Source of the DNA: Occultella kanbiaonis
GTDB taxonomy: Bacteria > Actinomycetota > Actinomycetes > Actinomycetales > Beutenbergiaceae
Assembly (NCBI RefSeq): GCF_009708215.1
Contig: NZ_CP046175.1
Location: 1,426,001-1,490,000 of the forward strand
Direction: 5' to 3'
Length of the DNA stretch: 64,000 nucleotides
A model generated the notes under the pieces. The model had not been told where the DNA came from and did no database searches. It worked only from the letters and a program-made list of their open reading frames with translations. Positions 34,896 through 43,006 of the stretch are shown here, piece after piece; the first letter of the stretch is position 1; each line of letters opens with the position of its first letter. The position numbers and the translations under genes are program-made.

Positions 34896-36959
34896 ATGTC
34901 CGCACCCACCCTGCCCGGCGCCGAGGAGCTGCTCGCCGCACTCGACGAGGACCAGCGCGCCGTAGCCTCGCAACTGACCGGCCCGGTGTGCGTGCTCGCG
35001 GGCGCCGGGACGGGCAAGACCAGGGCGGTCACCTACCGGATCGCACACGGTGTGGTGACCGGCGTGTACAACCCGACCACGGTCCTCGCGGTGACGTTCA
35101 CGGCCCGGGCGGCGGGTGAGATGCGCACCCGGCTGCGCGAGCTCGGGGTCTCCGGCGTCCAGGCGCGCACGTTCCACGCCGCGGCGCTGCGGCAGCTCTC
35201 CTACTTCTGGCCGGCCGCGATCGGTGGCGGCATCCCCCGGATCGTCGAGCACAAGGCCCCGCTGATCGCCGAGGCGGCCGGCCGGCTCGGCGTGGCCGTG
35301 GACCGGATCGCGATCCGCGATCTCGCCGCCGAGGTCGAATGGGCCAAGGTGTCGATGGTCACCGCCGAGGACTACGTGGCGGCCGCGGCTCGCGCCGGAC
35401 GCTCCGGCGCGGCCGGCCAGGACCTGACCACCGTGGCCCGGCTGCTCTCGGTCTACGAGGACGCCAAGACCGAACGGCACGTGATCGACTTCGAGGACGT
35501 GCTGCTGCTGATGGTCGGCATCCTCGCCGAGCGCGGCGACATCGCCGCCGAGGTCCGCAAGCAGTACCGCCACTTCATCGTCGATGAGTTCCAGGACGTC
35601 TCCCCGCTGCAGCACCGCCTGCTGGAGCTCTGGCTCGGGGATCGGAACGAGCTGTGCGTGGTCGGGGATGTCTCCCAGACGATCTACTCCTTCACCGGCG
35701 CGAGCCCGCGCTACCTGACCGAGTTCGGCCGGCGCCACCCCGACGCCACCGTGGTGCGGCTGGTCCGGGACTACCGCTCGACGCCGCAGGTAGTCTCGCT
35801 GGCCAACAACGTGCTGGCCCGCGCCGGGCGAGCCCGCTCCAGCGCCGCCGTCGAGCTGCGCGCGCAGCGGCCCTCCGGGCCGGCCGTGGCGTTCGAGACC
35901 TACGACGACGACGAGTCCGAGGCACGTGCGGTCGCGGTGCGGATCGGAGAACTGGTCCGCGGCGGCGTGAGGGCCAGCGAGATCGCCGTGCTGTACCGGA
36001 CCAACGCCCAGGCCGAGGCGTTCGAGCAGGCGCTCAGCCAGGCCGGCGTCGGCTACCTGGTGCGCGGTGGGGAACGGTTCTTCTCCCGCAAGGAGGTGCG
36101 TGACGCCGTCGTGCTCCTGCGCGGCGCCGCCCGCAGCCAGGGTGAGACGCCGATGCCGGAGCTCGTCCGCGATGTCCTGACCAGCGTCGGCTGGGCACCG
36201 GAGGCGCCTGCCGCGCGGGGGGCGGTCCGGGAACGGTGGGAGTCGCTGAACTCCCTCGTCGGGCTCGCTGACGAGCTCGCGGCGTCCAGGGGGGCGGACC
36301 TGCCCGAGTTCGTCGCCGAGCTCGGGGAGCGGGCCGCCGCCCAGCATGCGCCGACCGTGGAGGGGGCGACGCTCGCGTCCCTGCACGCCGCGAAGGGGCT
36401 GGAGTGGGACGCCGTGTTCCTGGTCGGGGTCAGCGAGGGACTGCTGCCGATCTCGCTCGCCGAGGGCGACGAGGCGATCGAGGAGGAGCGCCGGCTCCTG
36501 TACGTGGGCGTCACCCGCGCCCGCGAGCATCTGCAACTGTCCTACGCCAGGTCGCGCAACACCGGTGGCCGCGCCACCCGGAGGCGGTCCCGGTTCCTGG
36601 ACGGGATCTGGCCGTCCGAGGAGGCCGGCGGACGCCGGCACGGTCGCCATACGGACTCCCGGGCAGGTCGGCGCGAGGCGCTGACCGCGGCGGTCACCGA
36701 GCAGGATGCGGACCCGGACCTGGTCGAGCGGCTGCGCCGCTGGCGAGCCGAGGTGGCCGAGCGGATCGAGAAGCCGGCCTTCACGATCCTGCATGACACC
36801 ACCCTGATCGCGGTCGCCGCCGCCCAGCCGCGGGAGCTACGACACCTCGCGATCCTGAGGGGGATCGGGCCCACCAAACTCGAGGCGTACGGCCCCGCGA
36901 TCCTCGCCGTGGTGCGCGGCGAGGACCCCGTCGGAAATCAATCTGAAGAAAGTTCTTAA
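34896..36959 (+). CDS. uvrD2: UvrD2-type superfamily 1 helicase with HRDC domain
   Basis: ATP-dependent 3'-5' DNA helicase of the actinobacterial UvrD2 group, about 687 residues. Motifs: Q region DEDQRAVASQ, Walker A AGAGTGKT (35-42), VTFTARAAGEMRTRL, DEFQD (230-234), GDVSQTIYSFTGA, LVRDYRST, SLHAAKGLEWDAV and RRLLYVGVTRA. The C-terminal HRDC domain spans about 600-680 (ELRHLAILRGIGPTKLEAYGPAIL). Mycobacterial UvrD2 has a four-cysteine motif between motor and HRDC; here that linker (GIWPSEEAGGRRHGRH) has no cysteine at all. ATG 34896 has GAGAAT 7 bases before it; ATG 34890 in the same frame is possible. Its 3' end overlaps the whiB7 promoter. Confidence 0.9.
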   Translation: MSAPTLPGAEELLAALDEDQRAVASQLTGPVCVLAGAGTGKTRAVTYRIAHGVVTGVYNPTTVLAVTFTARAAGEMRTRLRELGVSGVQARTFHAAALRQLSYFWPAAIGGGIPRIVEHKAPLIAEAAGRLGVAVDRIAIRDLAAEVEWAKVSMVTAEDYVAAAARAGRSGAAGQDLTTVARLLSVYEDAKTERHVIDFEDVLLLMVGILAERGDIAAEVRKQYRHFIVDEFQDVSPLQHRLLELWLGDRNELCVVGDVSQTIYSFTGASPRYLTEFGRRHPDATVVRLVRDYRSTPQVVSLANNVLARAGRARSSAAVELRAQRPSGPAVAFETYDDDESEARAVAVRIGELVRGGVRASEIAVLYRTNAQAEAFEQALSQAGVGYLVRGGERFFSRKEVRDAVVLLRGAARSQGETPMPELVRDVLTSVGWAPEAPAARGAVRERWESLNSLVGLADELAASRGADLPEFVAELGERAAAQHAPTVEGATLASLHAAKGLEWDAVFLVGVSEGLLPISLAEGDEAIEEERRLLYVGVTRAREHLQLSYARSRNTGGRATRRRSRFLDGIWPSEEAGGRRHGRHTDSRAGRREALTAAVTEQDADPDLVERLRRWRAEVAERIEKPAFTILHDTTLIAVAAAQPRELRHLAILRGIGPTKLEAYGPAILAVVRGEDPVGNQSEESS

Positions 36960-36995
36960 AAAGGGTTGGGTCCTCGGGTGCGGCCGACGTAGGCT
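36953..36995 (+). promoter_or_regulatory. whiB7 promoter with AT-rich WhiB7 recognition element
   Basis: An AT-rich block (TTCTTAAAAA, 36953-36962) lies 3 bases before -35 TTGGGT (36966-36971); after an 18-base spacer comes -10 TAGGCT (36990-36995). An AT-rich element just upstream of -35 is the hallmark of WhiB7-activated promoters, read by its AT-hook. It overlaps the uvrD2 stop codon. Confidence 0.75.
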
Positions 36996-37071
36996 GTCAC
37001 ACGTTCCTGATCGATGGGTTGCGCCTAGCCAGCACCGAGCGGCCCCCAAAGCCTGAAAGGAGTGAGCACAC

Positions 37072-37239
37072 ATGATGAATCTGATCGATACCCAGTCCAC
37101 GCGAGTCGATATCCGACCGCGCGCCGTTGTGTTCACTCCGGGCCGTGCCAAGGGCACGGCCGGCGGCTCGCGTCTCGCGCCCATCGGTTTCGCCGTTCCC
37201 GGCACAGCCATGCCCGGCTCCGCATCCAGGATCAGTTAG
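37072..37239 (+). CDS. whiB7 leader peptide (uORF)
   Basis: A 55-codon upstream ORF in the whiB7 leader, beginning MMNLIDTQSTRVDIRPR and ending in TAG at 37237-37239. An AAAGGAG Shine-Dalgarno (37056-37062) precedes ATG 37072. whiB7 genes are known to be controlled by translation of such a leader ORF: efficient translation leads to termination before whiB7, and ribosome-stalling antibiotics relieve it. Codons 49-51 contain the left arm of an antiterminator helix (37216-37223), so a ribosome finishing this ORF would block that helix. The peptide itself has no recognisable domain and is probably dispensable in sequence. Confidence 0.75.
   Translation: MMNLIDTQSTRVDIRPRAVVFTPGRAKGTAGGSRLAPIGFAVPGTAMPGSASRIS
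37141..37161 (+). promoter_or_regulatory. Hairpin inside the whiB7 leader ORF
   Basis: GGCCGTGCC-AAG-GGCACGGCC, a perfect 9-bp stem with a 3-base loop, in codons 24-30 of the leader ORF. It could slow or position ribosomes, or mark a pause site. Confidence 0.55.
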
Positions 37240-37273
37240 CAGCAGCACTGCACTGAGTCCCAGCCGCGGAGCC
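37216..37273 (+). promoter_or_regulatory. whiB7 antiterminator helix
   Basis: GGCTCCGC (37216-37223, within the leader ORF) is exactly complementary to GCGGAGCC (37266-37273), which overlaps the left arm of the terminator at 37262-37270. The two structures are mutually exclusive. Confidence 0.65.
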
Positions 37274-37297
37274 CACCAAGGGTCCGCGGCTCTTCTC
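37262..37297 (+). terminator. whiB7 attenuator terminator
   Basis: AGCCGCGGA (37262-37270) pairs with TCCGCGGCT (37283-37291), followed by a pyrimidine run CTCTTCTC. It lies between the leader ORF and whiB7, as expected of a conditional terminator. Confidence 0.7.
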
Positions 37298-37382
37298 ACT
37301 ACTCCAGGGATAGATCTCCCCGGTTTGTGACAGACCCGGTAACCCACCGGTCGACCCACACACCATGCCTCAGGAGCATCTC

Positions 37383-37751
37383 GTGCAGTTCACTTCAGTT
37401 CTCGATCAGCTCACCCTCGGGGGATCGGCCACGACCTGGCCCCTACCCGAGCAGACGATCGACCTCCCGATCTCGGGCGACCAGCCGCTGCCGTGCCAGG
37501 ACGCGCGGAACCAGGACCTCTGGTTCGCCGAACAGGGCGCCGACGTCGAGCGCGCCAAGGCGCTCTGCGTCACCTGCCCGATCCGCAAGGAGTGCCTCGA
37601 AGGCGCCATCGAGCGGCGCGAGCCGTGGGGCGTCTGGGGCGGGGAGGTCTTCATCGACGGTCAGGTCGTTGCCCGTAAGCGTGGCCGCGGCCGGCCCCGC
37701 AAGGACGACCCGTATGCACCGTCCGCCAGGCGGGACCCGTCAGCCGCGTGA
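37383..37751 (+). CDS. whiB7: Transcriptional regulator WhiB7
   Basis: Fe-S-containing WhiB-family activator of intrinsic antibiotic resistance, 122 residues. It has the four cluster cysteines (Cys38, Cys62, Cys65, Cys71), the GVWGG turn (83-87) that contacts the principal sigma factor, and a C-terminal AT-hook (KRGRGRPRK, 99-107) that distinguishes WhiB7 from other Wbl proteins. The GTG start 37383 has AGGAG at a 6-base spacing; ATG 37365 lacks a Shine-Dalgarno and is less likely. The gene follows a roughly 380-base leader with an upstream ORF, a terminator, an antiterminator and a self-activated promoter. Its place after uvrD2 is as in M. tuberculosis (Rv3197A). Confidence 0.93.
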   Translation: MQFTSVLDQLTLGGSATTWPLPEQTIDLPISGDQPLPCQDARNQDLWFAEQGADVERAKALCVTCPIRKECLEGAIERREPWGVWGGEVFIDGQVVARKRGRGRPRKDDPYAPSARRDPSAA

Positions 37752-37778
37752 GCGGCGGGCGGGCTCACCGCAGCGACA

Positions 37779-37807
37779 GGGCGGGCACCGGTCACCGGTG
37801 CCCGCCC
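37779..37807. terminator. Bidirectional terminator after whiB7
   Basis: GGGCGGGCACCGG and CCGGTGCCCGCCC form a perfect 13-bp stem with a TCA loop. The loop is the stop codon (37792-37794) of the convergent ThiF-like gene. It serves whiB7 on the plus strand. Confidence 0.65.
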
Positions 37808-38823
37808 TTCGCCGTCCGCGGCGGGGTACCGGACGGCACGCCGAGGGCGACCGGGGAGCAACCGCACTCCGGGTGCACCTGCCAGTCCCGCACGACCGGG
37901 ATCGGGTCCCACGCCGTCAGCGCCAGCTCGGCACCCTCGACGACGGCCGACCGGCCGTCGAGGACGGCCAGGATCTGGCCGGCGGCGAGGGCCGCGCCCG
38001 ACCAGCCGAGTGATGTCTCGACCCCCGACGGCGGGCGCGTGGCAACCTGGGTGGCGACCGCCGGCCAACGCGCGTCGGCCTCGCACCGGTACAGGTCCAC
38101 GCACCGCAGGCACACGCCAAGGCCGGGGCGCACCAACGGGCCCACCACGACGTCCAGCTCCCGCACGAGGACCGGGAGATGCGCGACATCCTCGCGCATC
38201 AGGACACGTAGCGGCACTGGATCGACCACCCCGTGGTCGACCACCACGACGAGGTCCGGGCGGGTCCGGGCGGGCACCGTCACGCCGACCTTCGGGGCGG
38301 CCGCCCGCAGGACCGCCCGCCCCACCTCGGCCCGGTTGACGCCCACGTCACCCGGGCGGAACAACCCGGCTCCGACGTCCTCCGGGCGCACCCTGGACCG
38401 GTCCTGAAGCAGCACCGAGCCGATGCCGGACTGGGCCAGGATCACCGCGATCCGCAACCCCAGCTGATCGACGCCGCAGACCTGGATCACGCGATCGAGA
38501 CGCGACCCGGGGGGTTCGATCCCGGCCGCGGCGGCCACCTGCCAGTACCGGGCGTCCGGGTCGCCGGCGACGGTGCCCTCCTCCAGCAGCACCCCCGCCA
38601 CCCGGAGTCGCTCGAGCAGGACGTCGACCGCAGCGGTGCGCACCGAGTGCGCGTTCGCCAGGCTGAGCAGGGCGGCACGGTCGACATCGCGGCCGAGGGC
38701 CTCGAGCACCTGCTGCTCGCCCTCGCTCAGGTCCTCCAGAAGCACCGCGCAGCGCGGATCGAGCCCCACCTGACTGGCCCCCGGCTCGCGCCAGTAGACC
38801 TCGAAACCGTCGCGAATGCGCAT
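37792..38823 (-). CDS. ThiF/E1-like protein (Rv3196-like; TOMM cyclodehydratase-related fold)
   Basis: A 343-residue protein related to ThiF/E1-type adenylating enzymes, near the group annotated as TOMM leader-peptide-binding or cyclodehydratase-like proteins. The N-terminal 100 residues form a winged-helix-like region (LSEGEQQVLEALGRDV). The middle has a Rossmann segment (VIQVCGVDQLGLRIAVILAQSGIGSVLLQD) in which the Gly-rich ATP loop is reduced. The C-terminal part has cysteine pairs (CLRC and CGC) that could bind zinc. No precursor peptide, dehydrogenase or transporter is next to it, so it is not a peptide natural-product cluster. ATG 38823 has a GAGGGAGG Shine-Dalgarno. The function is unknown. 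Confidence 0.75.
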   Translation of the reverse strand: MRIRDGFEVYWREPGASQVGLDPRCAVLLEDLSEGEQQVLEALGRDVDRAALLSLANAHSVRTAAVDVLLERLRVAGVLLEEGTVAGDPDARYWQVAAAAGIEPPGSRLDRVIQVCGVDQLGLRIAVILAQSGIGSVLLQDRSRVRPEDVGAGLFRPGDVGVNRAEVGRAVLRAAAPKVGVTVPARTRPDLVVVVDHGVVDPVPLRVLMREDVAHLPVLVRELDVVVGPLVRPGLGVCLRCVDLYRCEADARWPAVATQVATRPPSGVETSLGWSGAALAAGQILAVLDGRSAVVEGAELALTAWDPIPVVRDWQVHPECGCSPVALGVPSGTPPRTAKGGHR

Positions 38824-38927
38824 GTCCCCTCCCTCTGCCACGAGCGTGACACAGCGGGCCGGCGCGGGTCGGCGATGTGGCGGTGCCTGTGGATAACGGG
38901 GACGCGCTGTGCCAAAGTGAAGCCGAC

Positions 38928-39455
38928 ATGAGCGAGCGGGAGATCGAGGGGCACGGCACGGTCGAGGTGCGACGCAGCACCCGCCGGCGCAAGACCGTGT
39001 CCGCGTACCGGGAGGCCGGCCGCACCGTGGTGGCCATCCCGAGTCGGTTCACCAGGGCCGAGGAGGACGCCTGGGTCAACCGGATGCTCGAGCGGATGGC
39101 CGCCTCCGACCAGCGCCGCCGCCCCTCCGACGCCGACCTCGCCGCGCGCGCCGCGGACCTGTGCGCCGCGTACCTCGACGGCCTCGCCCCGCCTGCGTCA
39201 GTGGAATGGGTCGCCAACCAGGACACCCGATGGGGCTCCTGCACACCGGCACGCCGCACGATCCGGATCTCCGACCGGGTGCAGGGCATGCCCGAGTGGG
39301 TGCTCGACTACGTGCTCCTGCACGAGTTGGCGCACCTGCTGGTCCCCGGGCACGGCACCGACTTCTGGCACCTGGTGGAGCGCTACCCGCAGACCGAGCG
39401 CGCCCGCGGGTTCCTGCTCGGGATCTCCCACGCCAGGGACACCCCCGCCCGCTGA
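38928..39455 (+). CDS. YgjP-type zinc metallopeptidase (DUF45 / SprT-like)
   Basis: A 175-residue soluble protein of the YgjP/DUF45 family. An N-terminal RR-x-S-x-RR-RKTVSAYREAG strand region is followed by a helical linker and the core WVANQDTRWGSCTPARRTIRIS, then the zinc motif HELAHLLVPGHGTDFW. HExxH plus a downstream His is diagnostic of gluzincin-like peptidases. No signal peptide is present. The substrate is unknown; relatives are linked to protein or DNA-protein crosslink repair only by fold. ATG 38928 is the chosen start. The gene is divergent from the ThiF-like gene and convergent with the DUF2342 zincin gene. Confidence 0.85.
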   Translation: MSEREIEGHGTVEVRRSTRRRKTVSAYREAGRTVVAIPSRFTRAEEDAWVNRMLERMAASDQRRRPSDADLAARAADLCAAYLDGLAPPASVEWVANQDTRWGSCTPARRTIRISDRVQGMPEWVLDYVLLHELAHLLVPGHGTDFWHLVERYPQTERARGFLLGISHARDTPAR

Positions 39456-39479
39456 CCGGGCGGTGTCACGTCAGCCGAT

Positions 39480-41009
39480 TCAGTCCCGGCCGCCGTCGGG
39501 ACCGTCGCCCGAGCCGCCGTCGCCCGTCGTGCCGTCGGGCCCTGCTTGCGTGCCGCCGTCGTTCTCGGCGCGGTCCGGACCAGCCGCCGTGCCGCCGTCG
39601 GGACCGGCCCCGGTGCCGCCGTCGTTCTCGGCGGCGCCCGCCTCGTAGCCGAGCTCGCCGTCGAGCAGCGCCGCCAGTGCGGCGTCGACGTCCTGGTCCA
39701 CCTGAGCGGCGAACGCCCGGCGGTCCAGGAAACCGGCCGGCTCGTCGAGGTCGGCCGCCGTGGGGATCACGTCCGGGTGTGACCAGAGTGCGTCCCGGAC
39801 GTCCTGGCCCTGCTCCCGGGCCACGAGCGCCCACAGGGATGCCGCATCGCGGGCCCGGCGCGGCCGCAGCTCCAGCCCGACGAGCGTGTGGAAGGTGTCC
39901 TCGGCGGGACCACCGGCAGCGCGTCGCCGTCGCAGCATCTCCCGGAGCGGCACGTGGTGGGGCAGGTGCGGGGCGACCGCGTTCGCGGTGACCTCCTCGA
40001 CCCAGCCCTCCACCAGGGCCAGGGCCGTCTCGAGCCGGGACAACGCCTGCTCCTGGGACGGGGTGTGCTGGGTCGAGAAGATCCCGCCGGACAGGGCGCT
40101 GCGGAGCTGGTCCATGTCCGTGGGGTCGATGGACCGCACCGACTCCTCCAGGTGTGCCAGGTCGATCTCGATGCCGCGGGCGTACTGCTCGACGGCGCCC
40201 AGCAGGTGCCCACGCAGCCACGGCACGTGGGCGAACAGCCGCGCGTGCGCGGCCTCTCGGACCGCGAGGAAGTGCCACACCTCGTCCTCGGGGGCGTCCA
40301 GATCCGCCGCGAACTCATGCAGGTTGGCCGGCACCAGCAGCAGACTGGGCTCGGGCAGGAGCGGCAGGCCGGTGTCCGTGCCACCGAACACCTCGCGCGC
40401 CAGGGTGCCCGCCGCCTGACCCACCTGCATGGCGAAGCTCAGGGCGCCGAGGCGGCGCATCATGGCGCCGATGTCCACGCCGCCGAGCATCGCCGTCGCC
40501 TCCTCGGGCAACTCCTCGACACTCATCATCGTGGCCAGGGCGTCCGCGACCGACGTCGCGATGGGTTCGGCGACCGCACGCCAGGTCGGCAGCGTGCGCT
40601 CCACCCACTCCGCCCGGGAGGCGGCGATCTGCTGGCCGCCCGAGGGAGGCAGGTCGGTGGCCGCGTCGAGCCAGAGGTCGGCCACGCTGAGCACCGAGCG
40701 GGCCTTCGCCGCATCCGCGGCGGAGACGCTCGGGTCACCGCCGGTGTGGGCGGCCTGCCTCGCCACGTCGTGGGCGATCCGCCAGTCCGACGCACCACCG
40801 TCATCGGCCGAGAGGATCTGGCGCATCTGTGACATGGCCGCGGCCATCTGCTGCGGGTTCTGCGGCATGCCGGCGACCGACGCGAACTGCTCCGGGTCCA
40901 CGCCACTGGCCTCAAGCGCGCGCATGGCCTCCTCGGCCGCCTCCGGCCCGAGCATCTGCTCGAGCATGCGGCGCCACTCGTCGCGGCCTGACGGGGTCTG
41001 CTCGGTCAT
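39480..41009 (-). CDS. Zinc-dependent metalloprotease-like protein (DUF2342, Rv3195-like)
   Basis: A 509-residue protein of the DUF2342 family. The central zincin-like segment is AVREAAHARLFAHVPWLRGHLLGAVEQYA; the usual HExxH has Arg in place of the first His (REAAH), so catalytic activity is open. The C-terminal 50 residues are a low-complexity tail of Gly/Asp/Pro repeats (GAGPDGGTAAGPDR and similar) with matching repeats in DNA. ATG 41009 (MTEQTPSGRDEW) has TACCGT 5 bases upstream and no Shine-Dalgarno. It is divergent from the PDZ-Lon gene by 87 bases, the same arrangement as Rv3195-Rv3194c. It has no signal peptide. Confidence 0.85.
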   Translation of the reverse strand: MTEQTPSGRDEWRRMLEQMLGPEAAEEAMRALEASGVDPEQFASVAGMPQNPQQMAAAMSQMRQILSADDGGASDWRIAHDVARQAAHTGGDPSVSAADAAKARSVLSVADLWLDAATDLPPSGGQQIAASRAEWVERTLPTWRAVAEPIATSVADALATMMSVEELPEEATAMLGGVDIGAMMRRLGALSFAMQVGQAAGTLAREVFGGTDTGLPLLPEPSLLLVPANLHEFAADLDAPEDEVWHFLAVREAAHARLFAHVPWLRGHLLGAVEQYARGIEIDLAHLEESVRSIDPTDMDQLRSALSGGIFSTQHTPSQEQALSRLETALALVEGWVEEVTANAVAPHLPHHVPLREMLRRRRAAGGPAEDTFHTLVGLELRPRRARDAASLWALVAREQGQDVRDALWSHPDVIPTAADLDEPAGFLDRRAFAAQVDQDVDAALAALLDGELGYEAGAAENDGGTGAGPDGGTAAGPDRAENDGGTQAGPDGTTGDGGSGDGPDGGRD

Positions 41010-41014
41010 GCCCC

Positions 41015-41020
41015 ACGGTA
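41015..41020 (-). promoter_or_regulatory. -10 element of the DUF2342 gene, leaderless-type
   Basis: On the minus strand TACCGT ends 5 bases before ATG 41009. Confidence 0.45.
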
Positions 41021-41096
41021 ACCACACCGGAGGGTCGGTGCGACGCCCGACCGGGTGGCTTTCGCTCAGGGCGCACGCTCGGGGGATGATGGGCCC

Positions 41097-42266
41097 ATGT
41101 CGACGCAGGCTCCCGAGTCAGTGATGCACTCCGACCAGCCCGAGCACACCGCCCCGCCGACGCCCGGCGGTCGCTGGCGGGCCCTGCGGCGACGCCTGGT
41201 CCTGACGAACCGGTCGATCACGATGACGATCTCGGGACTCGCCGCCTTCGGGCTGCTGCTGACGATGATCCTGCAGCCGGTTCCGTTCGCGGTCCAGGGC
41301 GCCGGGCCCACGTTCGACACCCTCGGCTCCGTGAACGACGTGCCGCTGATCACCGTGGAGGGCGCCGAGACCTATCCCACCGAGGGCGAACTGCGGCTCA
41401 CCACGGTGACCACGGCCGGCGGGCCAGGGTTCCCGGTGGACGTCGGCAGCGTGATCCGCGGATGGCTGTCCGCCGGACAGCGGGTGGTGCCGGTGGAGAC
41501 GGCCGTGGACCCCTCACTGACCCAGGAGGAGCAGGACCTGATCGGTGCCCAGCAGATGTCCTCCTCGCAGGAGAACGCGACGGTCTCGGCGCTGACCACC
41601 CTGGGCTACGACGTGCCCGCCACCCTGACCATCTCCGGCGCCGACCCCGACCGCGGCGCCGCCGGAACCGTCGAGGAGGGCGACGTGATCGCGTCGATCC
41701 GCACACCCGACCTGCCGACGACGACGATCACCACCTACGCCGACCTCGACGACGCGCTCGAGGCCACACCCCCCGGCACCACGGTCACCCTCGGCGTTGA
41801 CCGCAACGGGGTGGCCACCGACGTGGAGATCCTGACCACCGACGACGGATCCGGTGGGAGCCTGCTCGGGATCTACCTGAGCGCAGAGTTCGAGTTCCCG
41901 GTCGAGGTGGACATCAAGATCGAGAACGTCGGCGGCCCGAGCGCTGGCACGATGTTCGCGCTGGGCATCATCGACCAGATGACCCCCGGTGCGCTGACCG
42001 GTGGTGAGGTCATCGCCGGGACCGGCACGATGTCGCTCGGCGGCGACGTCGGGCCGATCGGTGGCATCACGTTGAAGATGTACGCGGCCGAGCGCGACGG
42101 CGCCGACTTCTTCCTCGCCCCCGCGGACAACTGCGGCGAGGTGGTCGGGAACATCCCCGACGGTCTCGAGGTGTTCCGCGTGGCCACCCTCGACGAGGCC
42201 CGGACCGCCGTCGAGGCGATCGCCGACGGGAACACGTCCGACCTTCCGGTCTGCACCGCCGGCTGA
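41097..42266 (+). CDS. Membrane-anchored PDZ-Lon protease (YlbL/Rv3194c-like)
   Basis: A 389-residue extracytoplasmic protease. One transmembrane helix (ITMTISGLAAFGLLLTMIL, about 42-60) follows a 40-residue cytosolic leader. Outside are a PDZ-like domain (about 170-250) and a Lon protease domain with the Ser-Lys dyad: Ser282 in GGPSAGTMFAL and Lys327 in GGITLKMYAAERDG. There is no AAA+ ATPase domain, as usual for this group. It is expected to act on exported or membrane proteins. ATG 41097 has GATGAT 6 bases upstream. It is convergent with the PPA1309 gene and lies beside DUF2342 and UPF0182 genes, a conserved trio. Confidence 0.9.
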   Translation: MSTQAPESVMHSDQPEHTAPPTPGGRWRALRRRLVLTNRSITMTISGLAAFGLLLTMILQPVPFAVQGAGPTFDTLGSVNDVPLITVEGAETYPTEGELRLTTVTTAGGPGFPVDVGSVIRGWLSAGQRVVPVETAVDPSLTQEEQDLIGAQQMSSSQENATVSALTTLGYDVPATLTISGADPDRGAAGTVEEGDVIASIRTPDLPTTTITTYADLDDALEATPPGTTVTLGVDRNGVATDVEILTTDDGSGGSLLGIYLSAEFEFPVEVDIKIENVGGPSAGTMFALGIIDQMTPGALTGGEVIAGTGTMSLGGDVGPIGGITLKMYAAERDGADFFLAPADNCGEVVGNIPDGLEVFRVATLDEARTAVEAIADGNTSDLPVCTAG

Positions 42267-42303
42267 CGCGCGTCCGGCTGGGCTCGGTGGTCCTGGCGAC
42301 GGC

Positions 42304-42328
42304 CTGAGCGCCCGGGCGCCCGGCTCAG
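42304..42328. terminator. Hairpin between convergent PDZ-Lon and PPA1309 genes
   Basis: CTGAGC (42304-42309) pairs with GCTCAG (42323-42328) around a GC-rich inner palindrome. It covers the stop codon of the PPA1309 gene and may end both transcripts. Confidence 0.45.
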
Positions 42329-42873
42329 CGCAACGTGGCTGCCAGCGCCTCGACCAGCCCTGGGACGGCGTCTGGGCCGCCGGCAACCGCGTCGTCGTTG
42401 TCGTTCGCGCGGGATCGGAGCGCACACCAGCTCTCGCCGGTGCGCAGCCGGCCGGCGGCGATGCGCACGTCCTGCCGGTCCGGGTGATTCATCAGGTAGT
42501 CCACGCCGGCGTCCGGGTCCTGCGGCATGTTCGCCTCGGCCTCCGGGGGCACCACGATCCGCTCGACCACGATCGCCGCACCGGCCACCGTCTCGGGCCA
42601 CGCCAGCTGGGCGAGCAGCTCCTCGAGGTTCGTCGACTCCGGCAGACCGTCCTGCTCGATCGAGGTGAGGTGCTCGGGATCGTGCCGCGCCGCCTCCACG
42701 ACCTCGGGTGGGAACTCCTGAGCGAGCGCGGGGTTGTCCGCGAGGGCGTCGGCGGTGCGGATCAGGGCGAACACGCTCACGGGCGCATCCCAACCGGCCG
42801 CGGCCGAATGCTGCTCGATCTCGATGACGGCCATGGTGAGTGAGCGTTCGCGGGGGGTCATCTCGGTGTTCAC
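42325..42873 (-). CDS. PPA1309 family protein
   Basis: A 182-residue soluble protein of the PPA1309 family, which in actinobacteria is regularly found next to UPF0182 and PDZ-Lon genes. Recognisable segments are the first helix (SLTMAVIEIEQHSAAAGWDAP), VSVFALIRTADALADNPAL, EDGLP-like SIEQDGLPESTNLEELLAQLAWPE, the strand AGAAIVVERIVVPPEAE, and the C-terminal DVRIAAGRLRTGESWCALRSR. The function is unknown. GTG 42873 has GACGAT 6 bases upstream; ATG 42861 is a possible internal start. It is divergent from the UPF0182 gene. Confidence 0.85.
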   Translation of the reverse strand: MNTEMTPRERSLTMAVIEIEQHSAAAGWDAPVSVFALIRTADALADNPALAQEFPPEVVEAARHDPEHLTSIEQDGLPESTNLEELLAQLAWPETVAGAAIVVERIVVPPEAEANMPQDPDAGVDYLMNHPDRQDVRIAAGRLRTGESWCALRSRANDNDDAVAGGPDAVPGLVEALAATLR

Positions 42874-43006
42874 GACCCCATCGTCTCAGCGCCCGGAGAG
42901 TATGCGAAACTTCCCAGAGGGCTCGTGCGTTGTGAAGTGTGTGAGCACGCCGTCCAACGCTGTGCCCGCGCTCGCCGTCCTGACCTAAGCCCCTGAGGTG
43001 TCACTC

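Noticed and set aside
37792-38823. The ThiF/TOMM-like protein as part of a peptide natural-product (azoline) cluster
   Set aside because: No precursor peptide, dehydrogenase, protease of that type or transporter is adjacent; the neighbours are conserved housekeeping genes.
39480-39660. Short GC-rich direct repeats at the end of the DUF2342 gene, at first sight array-like
   Set aside because: They are irregular, in frame with coding sequence, and encode a Gly/Asp/Pro low-complexity tail. There is no spacer structure, so it is not a CRISPR array.
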